Source: Ginsengibacter sp963792025
Lineage (GTDB): Bacteria; Bacteroidota; Bacteroidia; Chitinophagales; Chitinophagaceae
Assembly (NCBI GenBank): GCA_963792025.1
Contig: CAWBUS010000012.1
Location: 1 to 64,000 of the forward strand
Direction: 5' to 3'
Length of the DNA: 64,000 nt
Of this stretch, positions 46,149-55,316 are shown piece by piece; the first letter of the stretch is position 1; each line of letters opens with the position of its first letter. A program made the position numbers and the translations under genes. Below the pieces are notes generated by a model, which did no database searches, was not told the origin of the DNA, and saw only the letters and a program-made list of their open reading frames with translations.

Positions 46149-48623
46149 CTACACTTTTTCTTTTTCCGAGGCCAATACAAGTCTTATTTCGCTATAGGTA
46201 ATATTTTCGGGCAAATTTTCTTTCAGCACTTTGTTGCTCGTCCGTCCATAAGATTTTATGGCAGACTTGATAAGTAGCTGCTTCTCCATTGGTAGTAATT
46301 TATCTATGTCAATTTCGCCGGTGCCGACATACCAGGCCAGGTGACCTTCAATGGTACTAACTGTAAAATTCCTTTCTTTGGCAATTTCGGTGATTGATTT
46401 TCCTTCCCTATATAAGTTGTAAGAAATCTCCTTGGTGTCGGTTTTTGCCTCGCTGGTTTTTTCCTTCCTTTCTCTTTTTGGATTGGCCTCTTTTGCTGCA
46501 ATATTGGTCGCAATATTATTGTTAGAGCAATATTCCTGGACAGCCTGCAAAATCTCATCTCCATATTTTGCAACTTTTGCCTTTCCAAATCCATTAATTT
46601 GGAGCAAATCTTTTTTGTTTAAGGGAAGGTACGTTGCAATTTCAGTAAGGGTCGCCCGGTTGGCTACCATATAAATCGGGATATTGGTTTTATCGCAAAC
46701 CTCATCTCTCCAAAGTTTGAGTGTATTGTACAATTCCGCATTGGGAATATCACCGAAAGTTTGCTTTTTGCCACTTGCATATACAGATAAATTAAACCTC
46801 GGTTGCGCAAATTTTAATTTATGTTGCAAAAAGGAGGTAACAGAAAAAGCTTGTTTGCAATACTCTAAATAATAATTTACGGTGTGTATCGCCAATGCCA
46901 TTTGATTGAGATATTCATTGATTGCATTGGCGGCTTCCCTATGTTCGGTTATGATAGGATGATTTTGGATCTGATACTGGTACGCAGAAAATTTAGATTC
47001 AAAATGATTGCCTGCCGCATTGATTCTTTTTTGAAGCAGTTCGTTACTTTCTATAACGGGTTCTTCCTTCATTAATGTAGCTACCTGGCTAATAAATTTC
47101 AAGCCTACATTTCGATCAGCCAAAAAATTATTTCGTAAGTTCTCAACCCAAACAAGTCCCTCATTATTTAGCTGATGCTTGTGTTCATTTACCTGGTAAG
47201 ATAATCCGTCGAAAAGTTCATAAATTTCATTGAAAGAAAAAATGTTTTCCAAAAGCTGTTGAGTAAAAATTTGCCGGGCTCCATTAAACCTATCTGATAA
47301 AGAACCCCTGTGAGTAAGCGCCTGCTGACCTTTAATCACATCATCGTTGCTATAAATTGCAGCCGCAGGTATTTTTGACAACAATACAATACCATCGAGA
47401 CTTGTACATCTGCTTAGGGCAACATATACCTGTCCGCTGCTAAATGCGGCGCCGGCATCAATCATTAGCTTCTCAAATGTAAGCCCCTGGCTTTTATGAA
47501 TGGTTATGGCCCATGCGAGTCGCAGTGGAAACTGGGTAAATGTTCCAAGTGTCTCCTGCTGTAACTTACCATCGTTCCTATCTAAAACATAGCGTGAATT
47601 TTCCCATGTTTCCGGTGATACACGAATATCTGTTCCATCGCATGTTACTATAATTTCATCTTTTTTTAATGCTTTTATCACTCCTATCTTACCATTGAAA
47701 TATCTTTTTTGAGTAACATCATTTTTTAAGAACATTACCTGGGCGCCTACTTTCAAAACAAGCGATCCTTCGGCCGGATAACTATTCTCCGGAAAATCAT
47801 TTTCAATTATCGCCTCGTAAATAAATGACGGACTCAGTAATTTTTGTAGTTCACGTGCATTTATCTGGTCGGCCTGGTTATTGTGCGATGTGAGGGTAAT
47901 AAAATTTTCGTCGACTGGCGGTCGGAAAGACGGATTATACCGCACGTGCAAATCTTCGAAATCATCAGCAGTCATGTGATTGTTGCGAACTTTATTCAAT
48001 AGCGCAACAAACGAATCTTCTTTTTGTCTGTAAATTTTATTGAGTTCAATCAACAAAGGCATTTGTTCTTTAATAACGATGCTATCGAAAAAAAAACTGG
48101 AGGGATAGTATTCCTGCAAAATTTCCCACTCATGCCGTTGAGCAACGGGTGGTAGCTGATGCAAATCGCCAATACATAACAATTGAACACCACCAAAAGG
48201 CACATCGTGCCTTCTCCTTACCGATTTCAATATAGTATCTATAGCATCCATTGTATCGCAACGCACCATACTTATTTCATCAATAACGAGTAGCTCCACT
48301 TTTCGAAGCAATTGTTGCCGCTGTTTATTAAACCGGATTTTAGCAAGCAATTCATCTTTATTATATTTTGTAGGTAGGAAAGGATGAAAAGGCAGTTGAA
48401 ATAAACTATGCAACGTAACACCGCCGGCGTTTATGGCGGCAACACCAGTGGGTGCGGCTACCACGATATTCTTTGAACAATTTTCCTTTAAATATTTTAA
48501 AAATGTGGTTTTGCCTGTTCCAGCCTTACCGGTAAGAAAAATATTTTCGCTCGTTTCAGTCACAAACCTGAAGGCAAGATCAAATATTTCATTGCGCTCA
48601 ATTGAGTTAAGATTTTGCATCAC
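46149..48623 (-). CDS. PIF1/RecD-type helicase with HRDC and helix-turn-helix C-terminus
   Basis: An 824-residue superfamily 1 helicase. Motifs are NIFLTGKAGTGKTTFLKYL (Walker A), VELLVIDEISMVRCD (Walker B), GDLHQLPPV (motif III) and LAWAITIHKSQGLTFEKLMID (motif V-VI region). Residues about 640-710 look like an HRDC domain (NIPIYMVANRATLTEIATYL). A helix-turn-helix segment follows (NLYREGKSITEIAKERNFT). Such proteins are common in Bacteroidota and act in replication or repair. With ssb just upstream it lies in the 4.6-kb segment between nusG and rplK. Confidence 0.9.
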   Translation of the reverse strand: MMQNLNSIERNEIFDLAFRFVTETSENIFLTGKAGTGKTTFLKYLKENCSKNIVVAAPTGVAAINAGGVTLHSLFQLPFHPFLPTKYNKDELLAKIRFNKQRQQLLRKVELLVIDEISMVRCDTMDAIDTILKSVRRRHDVPFGGVQLLCIGDLHQLPPVAQRHEWEILQEYYPSSFFFDSIVIKEQMPLLIELNKIYRQKEDSFVALLNKVRNNHMTADDFEDLHVRYNPSFRPPVDENFITLTSHNNQADQINARELQKLLSPSFIYEAIIENDFPENSYPAEGSLVLKVGAQVMFLKNDVTQKRYFNGKIGVIKALKKDEIIVTCDGTDIRVSPETWENSRYVLDRNDGKLQQETLGTFTQFPLRLAWAITIHKSQGLTFEKLMIDAGAAFSSGQVYVALSRCTSLDGIVLLSKIPAAAIYSNDDVIKGQQALTHRGSLSDRFNGARQIFTQQLLENIFSFNEIYELFDGLSYQVNEHKHQLNNEGLVWVENLRNNFLADRNVGLKFISQVATLMKEEPVIESNELLQKRINAAGNHFESKFSAYQYQIQNHPIITEHREAANAINEYLNQMALAIHTVNYYLEYCKQAFSVTSFLQHKLKFAQPRFNLSVYASGKKQTFGDIPNAELYNTLKLWRDEVCDKTNIPIYMVANRATLTEIATYLPLNKKDLLQINGFGKAKVAKYGDEILQAVQEYCSNNNIATNIAAKEANPKRERKEKTSEAKTDTKEISYNLYREGKSITEIAKERNFTVSTIEGHLAWYVGTGEIDIDKLLPMEKQLLIKSAIKSYGRTSNKVLKENLPENITYSEIRLVLASEKEKV

Positions 48624-48706
48624 CTTCTAATTATTTTATTTAATAAAGACAACCACGGGTTGCACAAATTTATTTACATAAAAATGAAAACCCGTGGTCA
48701 AAATAA

Positions 48707-49051
48707 TTAGGCGGATGGTTTGCTGCCCAAAAGCAATAATTCATGTACCTGTATTTCTGTGCTGTACTTTTTAACACCATCTTTATCTGTGTAATTGTTA
48801 TTCATTAATTTACCCTCAATCGCAACTTCACTGCCCTTTGCTAAATACTTTTCAGCAACCTCGGCCACCTTACCCCAGGCGATTACATTGTGCCATTGAG
48901 TTTCTTTTACTTTTTCACCTTTTGCATTGCGATAAGTTTCACTCGTTGCAATCGAAAAGCGAACAAGTTTTTTACCGCTTTCTGTGTTACGTACTTCAGG
49001 TGCGTTGCCTAAATTTCCAATTAACTGAACTTTGTTTTTTAAAGCATTCAT
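48707..49051 (-). CDS. ssb: Short single-stranded DNA-binding protein without an acidic tail
   Basis: 114 residues forming one OB fold: NKVQLIGNLGNAPEVRNTESGKKLVRFSIATSE and KETQWHNVIAWGKVAEVAEKYLAKGSEV are classic SSB. The frame is open eight codons further up; MNALKNKV is chosen as the usual start. It ends in LLLLGSKPSA right after the fold, lacking both the linker and the acidic DDDIPF-like tip that recruits repair proteins. It is therefore more like the small SSB paralogues than the main SSB. It may act with the helicase 84 nt downstream. Confidence 0.9.
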   Translation of the reverse strand: MNALKNKVQLIGNLGNAPEVRNTESGKKLVRFSIATSETYRNAKGEKVKETQWHNVIAWGKVAEVAEKYLAKGSEVAIEGKLMNNNYTDKDGVKKYSTEIQVHELLLLGSKPSA

Positions 49052-49278
49052 GACTTTGAGTTTTGTGCTCACCATTTTTTGATGAACTTGTTTTTAAATT
49101 GTTTTTTATTTCAGTTGACGATCCAAATTCATTTTGTTTCATCAACACCACAAAGATGCAATACCACGAAAGCGTTACTCGTATTTTAATCGTTTACAGT
49201 TGGATATAACCGTTTGTAAACACTTGTACTTACAATTTTTTTAGTGTATCTTCCAGCTACAAACCAATACAGATAAGC

Positions 49279-49650
49279 ATGACAGCTGAATTACAACCCC
49301 GACTTTGTCTTAACTGCGAAAAACCTGTAAAAGGGCGAACCGATAAAAAATTTTGCGATGATTATTGTCGTAACAATTATAACAACCAATTAAAATCCAA
49401 CACAATTAACCTTGTTAGAAATATTAATAACGCATTAGGAAAGAACAGGAGAATTTTGGAAAACTTTTTTGGTAAAGAAGAAATGATTAAAACGACCAAA
49501 GATAAATTATTGGAAAAAGGATTTCAGTTTAAATACATTACACATACTTATACCAATAAAAAAGGGGATGTTTATTTCTTTTGTTATAATGTAGGTTATC
49601 TGCCTTTGGAAAATGATTGGTATTTATTAGTTAAGCGAAAAGAGGAATAA
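49279..49650 (+). CDS. Small zinc-ribbon protein of unknown function
   Basis: 123 residues. The N-terminus has four cysteines as LCLNCEKPVKGRTDKKFC and DDYC, a zinc ribbon like those of DUF2116-type proteins. The rest is basic, with a hydrophobic patch KGDVYFFCYNVGYLPLENDWYLL at the end. I do not recognise a function. It is divergent from ssb across about 200 nt of A/T-rich DNA and is one of the genes between nusG and rplK. Confidence 0.7.
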   Translation: MTAELQPRLCLNCEKPVKGRTDKKFCDDYCRNNYNNQLKSNTINLVRNINNALGKNRRILENFFGKEEMIKTTKDKLLEKGFQFKYITHTYTNKKGDVYFFCYNVGYLPLENDWYLLVKRKEE

Positions 49651-49679
49651 TTTGAAAACAAAAAACTCATAAAAAAGTA

Positions 49680-50450
49680 TCATCTTAAAAGTCTTTTATA
49701 TTCGCTGCTATTTTTAAAAATATATTGAAAACATTTAACCGTTAAAGTACCCAATTCTTTTGCACTGCTTTTAACATCCTGCTTCAATACATTTTCTTTA
49801 ACGTCTTTGCCTCTTGAAGTAGTTACACCATCAGTTGAAATTATACTGTTTGGATTCATTGACATTTCGTCTTGAATCATTTTTATAAAGTCAAAAGATT
49901 TCATCCAGTAGCGAGCAATACTATCATTTGCCATCAAGACGGGGTTGTAAAGCTCCAATTCGAGAATGTTCGATACGTGTTTCAAGTAATCACTTTCTCT
50001 TAAAGAATCGTAATCATCATAACGTAGATAGTACTGAATCCCTGAAGATAGCAGTTTAGTGGATATTAAAAGACGGTTCCAGTTTGAATTTCGTTCAAAT
50101 TGCTTTTCTATTTTTATGTCTGATTCTTGCAATTCGTTGAGAGCATATTGCTTTGAAATAACATCAAACTGTTTTGTAAGAGTTTTATTTATTGAAACTA
50201 AAGAATCTATTTGTTTTTGTGATAAATTAATTAACGTACCGTTATCTGAAAGTAATTGCGATTGTTTTGTAAGTGAGCTATCCGTTTTATTTAATAAAGT
50301 ATCAAAATGTTGTACGTCCACAGATGTATTGATAACTTTATAAGTAAGAGCTATTCCCCAGCTTCCAAAAATTATTGCACTCATTAACCCAGCATAAGCT
50401 AATCTATCTGCGGTAGAAATATTTTTTAAATAATCAAAAAAATTATTCAT
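49680..50450 (-). CDS. Single-pass membrane protein with coiled-coil region, unknown function
   Basis: 256 residues from the chosen start MNNFFDYLKN; the frame is open 22 codons upstream. One membrane helix (about residues 15-37) is followed by a helical, heptad-like stretch with many Ser, Leu and Gln, typical of a coiled coil, then a mixed helical domain with a conserved-looking ISTDGVTTSRGKDVKENVL segment. The location is likely inner membrane with an outside domain. No family is recognised and base use does not stand out. Confidence 0.6.
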   Translation of the reverse strand: MNNFFDYLKNISTADRLAYAGLMSAIIFGSWGIALTYKVINTSVDVQHFDTLLNKTDSSLTKQSQLLSDNGTLINLSQKQIDSLVSINKTLTKQFDVISKQYALNELQESDIKIEKQFERNSNWNRLLISTKLLSSGIQYYLRYDDYDSLRESDYLKHVSNILELELYNPVLMANDSIARYWMKSFDFIKMIQDEMSMNPNSIISTDGVTTSRGKDVKENVLKQDVKSSAKELGTLTVKCFQYIFKNSSEYKRLLR

Positions 50451-50584
50451 ATGCTTTTTTATTTTTTTTATCAATGCTGAACTTATAGATTGTAATTCTC
50501 GAAAAAATGCATACAATCAAAAATAGCCATAAAGAAATAAAATATAAACATTGCCAATTATATATGTAATAGCCAAAGTAGGGA

Positions 50585-50616
50585 TATAAAAAACCCGCTA
50601 CAGACATTGAAGCGGG
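50585..50616 (-). terminator. Intrinsic terminator of nusG
   Basis: On the minus strand AGCCCGCT (from 50618) pairs with AGCGGGTT and is followed by TTTTTT at plus 50585-50593; the stem core is CCCGCT (50594-50599) with AGCGGG (50611-50616). It is 25 nt after the nusG stop. It cuts nusG off from rplK. Confidence 0.85.
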
Positions 50617-50640
50617 CTTTAGATTTTTCTAATATTATTT

Positions 50641-51276
50641 TTAAGAAATTTTTTCTACCTGCATATAATTTAATTCAACAGGAGTAGCACGGCCAAAGAT
50701 TTTAACCTGTACTTTCAGCTTTTTCTTTTCGTCAGTTACTTCCTCAATAACTCCATTGAAATCATTGAAAGGGCCATCAATAATTTTAATAGTTTCACCT
50801 ACAATAAATGGTTCACTCATCGTCATTCCACCAGCGTCCGCCATTTCATCAACCTTACCCAGCATTTTGTTCACTTCTGCCTTTCTAAGACTGATAATAT
50901 TTCCCTTTGAACCTTTACCATCAGTTAAAAAATGCATTACGTTACTAATATTACTTAAATGCTGAACAATTTCATCAGTCAATTTTCCATCAATAACTTC
51001 TATCATTACATAGCCCGGGTAAAAGTTACGCTCCCTCATTACTTTTTTACCATTCTGTACTTTGTACACTTTTTCAACCGGTAAAAAAACCTGTAGAATT
51101 AATTTATCCCATCCGTTTCTTACGATGTCTTTGTCGAGATATTCTTTTACTTTTCTCTCTTTACCACTTACAACTCTTAAAACATACCACTTCGTTTCTT
51201 TTTCGGGCACAGAAGATTTTACTCCCTCATTTTCACTAGTTGTAGTTTCCTGTTCCGTATTATTAGTGTCTGTCAT
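50641..51276 (-). CDS. nusG: Transcription termination/antitermination factor NusG
   Basis: 211 residues: a charged N-terminal extension of about 30, the NGN domain (KWYVLRVVSGKERKVKEYLDKD, NFYPGYVMIEV), and a KOW domain (SEPFIVGETIKIIDGPFNDFNGVIEEV). NusG binds the RNA polymerase clamp and couples it to Rho or the ribosome. Its start is 2 nt after the secE stop, so both are co-transcribed. Confidence 0.96.
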   Translation of the reverse strand: MTDTNNTEQETTTSENEGVKSSVPEKETKWYVLRVVSGKERKVKEYLDKDIVRNGWDKLILQVFLPVEKVYKVQNGKKVMRERNFYPGYVMIEVIDGKLTDEIVQHLSNISNVMHFLTDGKGSKGNIISLRKAEVNKMLGKVDEMADAGGMTMSEPFIVGETIKIIDGPFNDFNGVIEEVTDEKKKLKVQVKIFGRATPVELNYMQVEKIS

Positions 51277-51278
51277 AA

Positions 51279-51473
51279 TTACTGAAATAAAGAATAAATA
51301 AATTTTAAAACGCCGTTAGAGGCGAAATCCATAACCCACACAATTGCTGTAATAATAATAGTCGCAGCCAGCACGATCATAGTGGATTGTTGCAATTCCT
51401 CCCATGTTGGCCATGTTACTTTTTGCACCATCTCCTTATAAGAATCCCTGATGTATAATGATATTTTATTCAT
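51279..51473 (-). CDS. secE: Preprotein translocase subunit SecE
   Basis: 64 residues with the amphipathic helix YIRDSYKEMVQKVTWPTWEEL and a single membrane helix STMIVLAATIIITAIVWVMD. SecE is a core part of the SecYEG channel. It lies between tRNA-Trp and nusG, as is normal. Confidence 0.96.
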   Translation of the reverse strand: MNKISLYIRDSYKEMVQKVTWPTWEELQQSTMIVLAATIIITAIVWVMDFASNGVLKFIYSLFQ

Positions 51474-51550
51474 AAAATTTAATTTATTAATTACCTAATA
51501 CGATAATATGCTAGTGTTTGCAAGAATCAGCACATTATCACATTACATTG

Positions 51551-51621
51551 CACGGGCACAAGGATTCGAACCCTGATCAAAGGTTTTGGAGACCTCTATT
51601 CTACCGTTGAACTATGCCCGT
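51551..51621 (-). tRNA. tRNA-Trp (anticodon CCA)
   Basis: The cloverleaf has acceptor ACGGGCA/TGCCCGT, anticodon loop CTCCAAA with CCA, and T loop TTCGAAT. It is 71 nt, in the usual place between tuf and secE. Confidence 0.94.
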
Positions 51622-51629
51622 AACTGGCC

Positions 51630-51776
51630 TCCCAAACCCTCCGAAGGAGTGCTTAAAAGACACTAAACATTTAAAGAACTTTTTAAAAAACAAAGTACTT
51701 AAGCATGCCGCCTAAGTACTTTGCAAAGATATTAAAAGCTTCCAAAGTCCTCCCTTTAGGAGGATTTTAGGTGGCA
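51630..51776. repeat. REP-like fragments flanking the tuf terminator
   Basis: CTCCCAAACCCTCCGAAGGAG (near 51627-51650) and TCCTCCCTTTAGGAGGA (near 51750-51767) are GGAGG/CCTCC dyads in the gap between tRNA-Trp and tuf. They resemble the palindrome at 62211. Between them lies the perfect 11-bp stem listed as the tuf terminator. Confidence 0.4.
51685..51723 (-). terminator. Intrinsic terminator downstream of tuf
   Basis: CAAAGTACTTA (51691-51701) and TAAGTACTTTG (51713-51723) are perfect 11-bp complements. On the minus strand a TTTTTT run follows at once. It is 53 nt after the tuf stop, so tRNA-Trp-secE-nusG should have another promoter or depend on read-through. Confidence 0.8.
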
Positions 51777-52971
51777 TTATTTTAAAATTTCAGTAACCTG
51801 TCCTGCACCTACTGTACTTCCACCTTCACGAATAGCGAAACGTCAAACCTTTTTCCATTGCAATAGGAGCAATTAACTTAACAGTAAGACTTGTACGTTA
51901 TCACCAGGCATAACCATTTCAGTTCCTGCTGGCAATTCAACTTCACCGGTAACGTCAGTTGTTCTGAAATAGAACTGAGGACGATATTTATTGAAAGAAT
52001 GGAGTATGACGTCCACCTTCTTCTTTCCTCAATACATAAACTTCACCTTTAAATTCAGTATGAGGAGTTATTGAACCTGGTTTGCAAGAACCATACCACG
52101 ACATCTCGTTTTTTTCAATACCACGTAATAATAAACCTACGTTATCACCTGCTTCACCTCTATCAAGTAATTTACGGAACATTTCAACACCAGTAACAGT
52201 TGATGTTAATGGTTTTTCGCATCTAAACCAACAATTTCAACTTCTTCACCAACTTTAATACGACCACTTTCAATACGACCGGTTGCAACTGTTCCACGAC
52301 CAGTAATTGAAAATACATCTTCAACACTGCATAAGGAAAGGTTGATCAATCAGCGAGGAGGAAATGGAATATATGAATCAACTGCATCCATTAATTCCAT
52401 CAATTGCTTTAACCCATTTAGCATCGCCTGCTAAAGCACCAAGTGCAGAACCATGAATAATAGGAGTATTATCACCATCGAAACGTTATATAAGTTAACA
52501 GTTCACGAATTTCCATTTCAACCAATTCAAACAATTCAGGATCATCAACCATATCAACTTTATTCATGAAAACAACCATTCGTAGGAACACCTACCTGGC
52601 GTGCCAACAGAATATGTTCGCTTGTTTGAGGCATAGGACCATCAGTAGCTGCAACAACTAATAATTGCACCATCCATTTGTGCAGCACCTGTAACCATGT
52701 TTTTAACATAGTCAGCGTGACCCGGACAGTCAACGTGTGCATAGTGACGGTTTGCTGTTTCATATTCAACGTGTGCAGTATTAATAGTAATACCACTTTC
52801 TTTTTCTTCAGGAGCATTATCAATATGCATCATAATTTCTTTTTTCCGCAAACCTTTTTTAGCAAAACTATCTGTAATAGCGGCGGTTAGAGTTGTTTTA
52901 CCATGGTCAACGTGACCGATAGTACCAATGTTAACGTGGGGTTTATTCCTTTCAAAATTTTCTTTTGCCAT
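51777..52971 (-). CDS. tuf: Elongation factor Tu, frame broken by small indels
   Basis: The N-terminus MAKENFERNKPHVNIGTIGHVDHGKT with the G1 loop is intact. VDCPGHADYVKNMVTGAAQMDG, the NKVDMV box, and the C-terminal GSTVGAGQVTEILK are all found, but in different frames. The span is 1195 nt against 1188 expected for 395 residues, a net gain of about 7 nt. Visible extra bases include one in GTTTGACGTTTCGC near 51843 and two near 51888; several are not in homopolymers. EF-Tu delivers aminoacyl-tRNA and is essential, so these are probably consensus errors. Confidence 0.88.
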
Positions 52972-53047
52972 TTTATTTGTTTTTAATATTTGATTGTTAA
53001 AAATTTTATCGTAAGATTGAAACAGGTCTATCTATTAATATCATTAG

Positions 53048-53119
<72 letters not shown>

Positions 53120-53204
53120 TAGTTATAGCCAGTGGTCAACGCTCAATAGTCATTACAAAACAATTCTTAAATGACTAATGTCTTAATGACTAATGACTAC
53201 CAAG

Positions 53205-53277
53205 AGCGGAAGACGGGGCTCGAACCCGCCACCCTAAGCTTGGAAGGCTACTGCTCTACCAAATGAGCTACTTCCGC
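53205..53277 (-). tRNA. tRNA-Gly (anticodon TCC)
   Basis: Acceptor GCGGAAG/CTTCCGC, anticodon TCC in the CTTCCAA loop, T loop TTCGAGC. It is 73 nt, in the tRNA cluster upstream of tuf. Confidence 0.94.
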
Positions 53278-53324
53278 TTTTAATATTGTCGAATGCTATT
53301 TCAAAAAACTAATTTCAATCTAAG

Positions 53325-53406
53325 TGGGCAGAGAAGGATTCGAACCACCGAAGTCGAAGACAACAGATTTACAGTCTGCCCCATTTGGCCACTCTGGTAT
53401 CTGCCC
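53325..53406 (-). tRNA. tRNA-Tyr (anticodon GTA)
   Basis: Acceptor GGGCAGA/TCTGCCC, anticodon GTA in the CTGTAAA loop, and a long variable arm as expected for a class II tRNA. It is 82 nt. Confidence 0.94.
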
Positions 53407-53489
53407 GTTCCAATTAGCAATATGCAATTTAAAAACCAATGACTCTCATCTTAATTGCCCTTTGCCTATTACATTCATTTATTGAACAG

Positions 53490-53563
53490 AGCCAGTGGAG
53501 GGATTCGAACCCCCGACCAGCTGATTACAAATCAGCTGCTCTGGCCAACTGAGCTACACTGGC
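53490..53563 (-). tRNA. tRNA-Thr (anticodon TGT)
   Basis: Acceptor GCCAGTG/CACTGGC, anticodon stem GCTGA/TCAGC with loop TTTGTAA, T loop TTCGAAT. It is 74 nt and the first gene of the Thr-Tyr-Gly-Thr-tuf unit. Confidence 0.94.
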
Positions 53564-53571
53564 AATTGCCG

Positions 53572-53643
53572 CAAATACACACTTGCAATGAACTTCCCCA
53601 ATATGCATACCTATATAGGTTTTTTTTTGGGAAGGCAAAGGTA
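53572..53643 (-). promoter_or_regulatory. Promoter region of the tRNA-tuf operon
   Basis: Two candidates lie here. The nearer has TTG (plus 53599-53601) and TGTATTTG (plus 53572-53579) 19 nt apart, with the tRNA starting 8 nt later. The farther is a perfect -7 box TACCTTTG (plus 53636-53643) that continues as GCCTTCCCAAAAAAA, almost the same as the rplK promoter, but without a clear TTG. Both may be used. Confidence 0.55.
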
Positions 53644-53802
53644 ATGCAAAATGTTTAATGGAAAAATTTTGAAAAAGAAAATTTCAAGTTGATAAAACAA
53701 GTTTATCCAAACGCCAGGAGAAGTAATCCTATACCCCGTAAAATACAGGCAAATTAAGCTTTGCGATACACCGCCTCTAAATAAGATTTCAAAATAGTCC
53801 AC

Positions 53803-53830
53803 CAAAAAAAATCCCCCAAATAGGGGGATT
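53803..53830 (-). terminator. Terminator of hpf
   Basis: AATCCCCC (53810-53817) pairs with GGGGGATT (53823-53830). On the minus strand a TTTTTTTT run follows. It lies 22 nt after the hpf stop and separates hpf from the tRNA-tuf unit. Confidence 0.85.
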
Positions 53831-53851
53831 AATATAAAAAAATATAGCAAT

Positions 53852-54151
53852 TCACGCCGCCATCTTTTCCTTCTTTCTTTTCATTTGCGTTATAACCGAG
53901 TCGAGCGCTATGTCAAAACTTTCTTCGAAAGATTTGGAAGAATGTTTTACAAAGAAATCATGTCGCGGCACGTGAACCTTAATTTCGGCGATCTTGTCTT
54001 TAATATTGTGAACCACATTATCCAGTTTAAGAAAGACATCTACTTTGGTAATCCTTTCATGGTACTGTGTAAGCTTCGAGAGTTTTTTCTCCACATAGGT
54101 AACCAATTTTGAATCGGCTTCGAAATGAAGCGATTGAATTTTGACGTTCAT
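53852..54151 (-). CDS. hpf: Short-form hibernation promoting factor / ribosome-associated inhibitor
   Basis: 99 residues from the chosen start MNVKIQSLHFEADSKL. An open frame extends 49 codons upstream, but those residues look unlike coding sequence and short HPF begins here. It has the RaiA/HPF pattern LVTYVEKKLSKLTQYHERITKVDVFL and KIAEIKVHVPRHDFFV. It binds the 30S decoding region and favours inactive 70S or 100S ribosomes in stationary phase. It sits after xerC and before the tRNA-tuf operon, the common Bacteroidota order. Confidence 0.9.
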   Translation of the reverse strand: MNVKIQSLHFEADSKLVTYVEKKLSKLTQYHERITKVDVFLKLDNVVHNIKDKIAEIKVHVPRHDFFVKHSSKSFEESFDIALDSVITQMKRKKEKMAA

Positions 54152-54346
54152 AAAAATCATAAATTTTAACGGTGAACAATAAAGAATAATTCGATTGAAT
54201 TTAGTAGGTTGTAAGCAATAAACAATTTTGAGGTGAGTCATGAAAACTGTTTGAATGAAGTTACATTCCAGAACGCATTTTTCAAAGGAAAATTTCATAT
54301 TTATTTAAATTATATTCCTGCGAATTAACTTACATTCCTGCGAACA

Positions 54347-55250
54347 TTATGATTTTGGATGAGCCAACTTGTGAACTTCCTTTAGCTTGTCAATTGAGTT
54401 ATGTGTGTAAATTTGTGTAGAGGCAAGGCTGGCATGACCAAGGAGTTCTTTTATAGCATTGATATCGGCGCCATTATTGGTTAAATGTGTTGCAAAAGTG
54501 TGCCTGAGTACATGAGGGCTTTTTCTTTCGTTGGTAGAAACATCTCCAAGGTATTTTTTTACGACATTATAAACATATTTAGGATACAGTTTTTTCCCCT
54601 TTCTATTTATAAACAAAAAACCTTTTTGTGCTTCTCCAATATTTGAATTCTTTTCAGCAATATAGCATTCAATTTCTTTGAGTAATGTATTGTTTACCGG
54701 AATTATTCTCTCCTTATTTCCCTTTCCCAATACCTTAATGGACCCTTTACTGTTGTCTGACATGTGATTCTTTTATATTAATAAGCTCACTAAGCCTTAT
54801 CCCGGTTTGATAAAATATCATTAATAAAAGGCGGTTCGTTTTACCTTCCCAGGTATCCGGAAATTCCACATAATTAAATAATGTTTTAATATCTTTTTGC
54901 TCAACAAATGATGGCAGCCGCTTGCTTATTTTGAGCGATGTAATTGCAGACACTGGATTCACCTCTATCTTATTCATTTTAAGTTGATACTTAAAAAATG
55001 ATTTTAGCGTAGATATTTTTCGGTTAATGGTTTTTGATGTAATCTTTTTTTCTTTTAGAGACGCAAGCCAGGAACGAATTACCGACGCAGAAATTTCCGA
55101 TAATTCCGACGAATTATATTGCAATACAATAAAGTCAAAAAAACCCGTAAGATCATTCTCATAGGAAATAATGGTATGCCTGGAGTATCGCTTTTGAAAA
55201 GTGAGGTAATTCAAAAATTCCCTAATAGGATAAGTTTCAGGTATAGGCAT
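54347..55250 (-). CDS. xerC: XerC/D-type tyrosine recombinase with one frame break
   Basis: About 300 residues over two frames. The N-terminal core-binding domain (FLNYLTFQKRYSRHTIISYENDL) and RLLLMIFYQTGIRLSELINI with the first catalytic Arg are in the first. KVLGKGNKERIIPV, PHVLRHTFATHL (His, Arg) and LGHASLASTQIYTH (His, Tyr) are in the second. The break is near 54760, where HVSDNSKGSIKV should run on; one extra or two missing bases explain it. Such enzymes resolve chromosome dimers at dif. Its position next to rpsU and hpf is normal for Bacteroidota. Confidence 0.87.
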
Positions 55251-55316
55251 AAAAAAACGGTAGCTGTAAAGTTAATTAACTCAGGCTATCCGTAAGAAGA
55301 TTATAAATGAAGGAAT

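Noticed and set aside
51724..51731. Perfect -7 box TATCTTTG after tuf as promoter of tRNA-Trp-secE-nusG
   Set aside because: It directly adjoins the tuf terminator stem, has no TTG 19-21 nt upstream, and transcription would start inside the terminator.
54304..54346. Two copies of ACATTCCTGCGAA-like sequence as a repeat array
   Set aside because: Only two imperfect short copies; chance cannot be excluded and no wider structure is seen.
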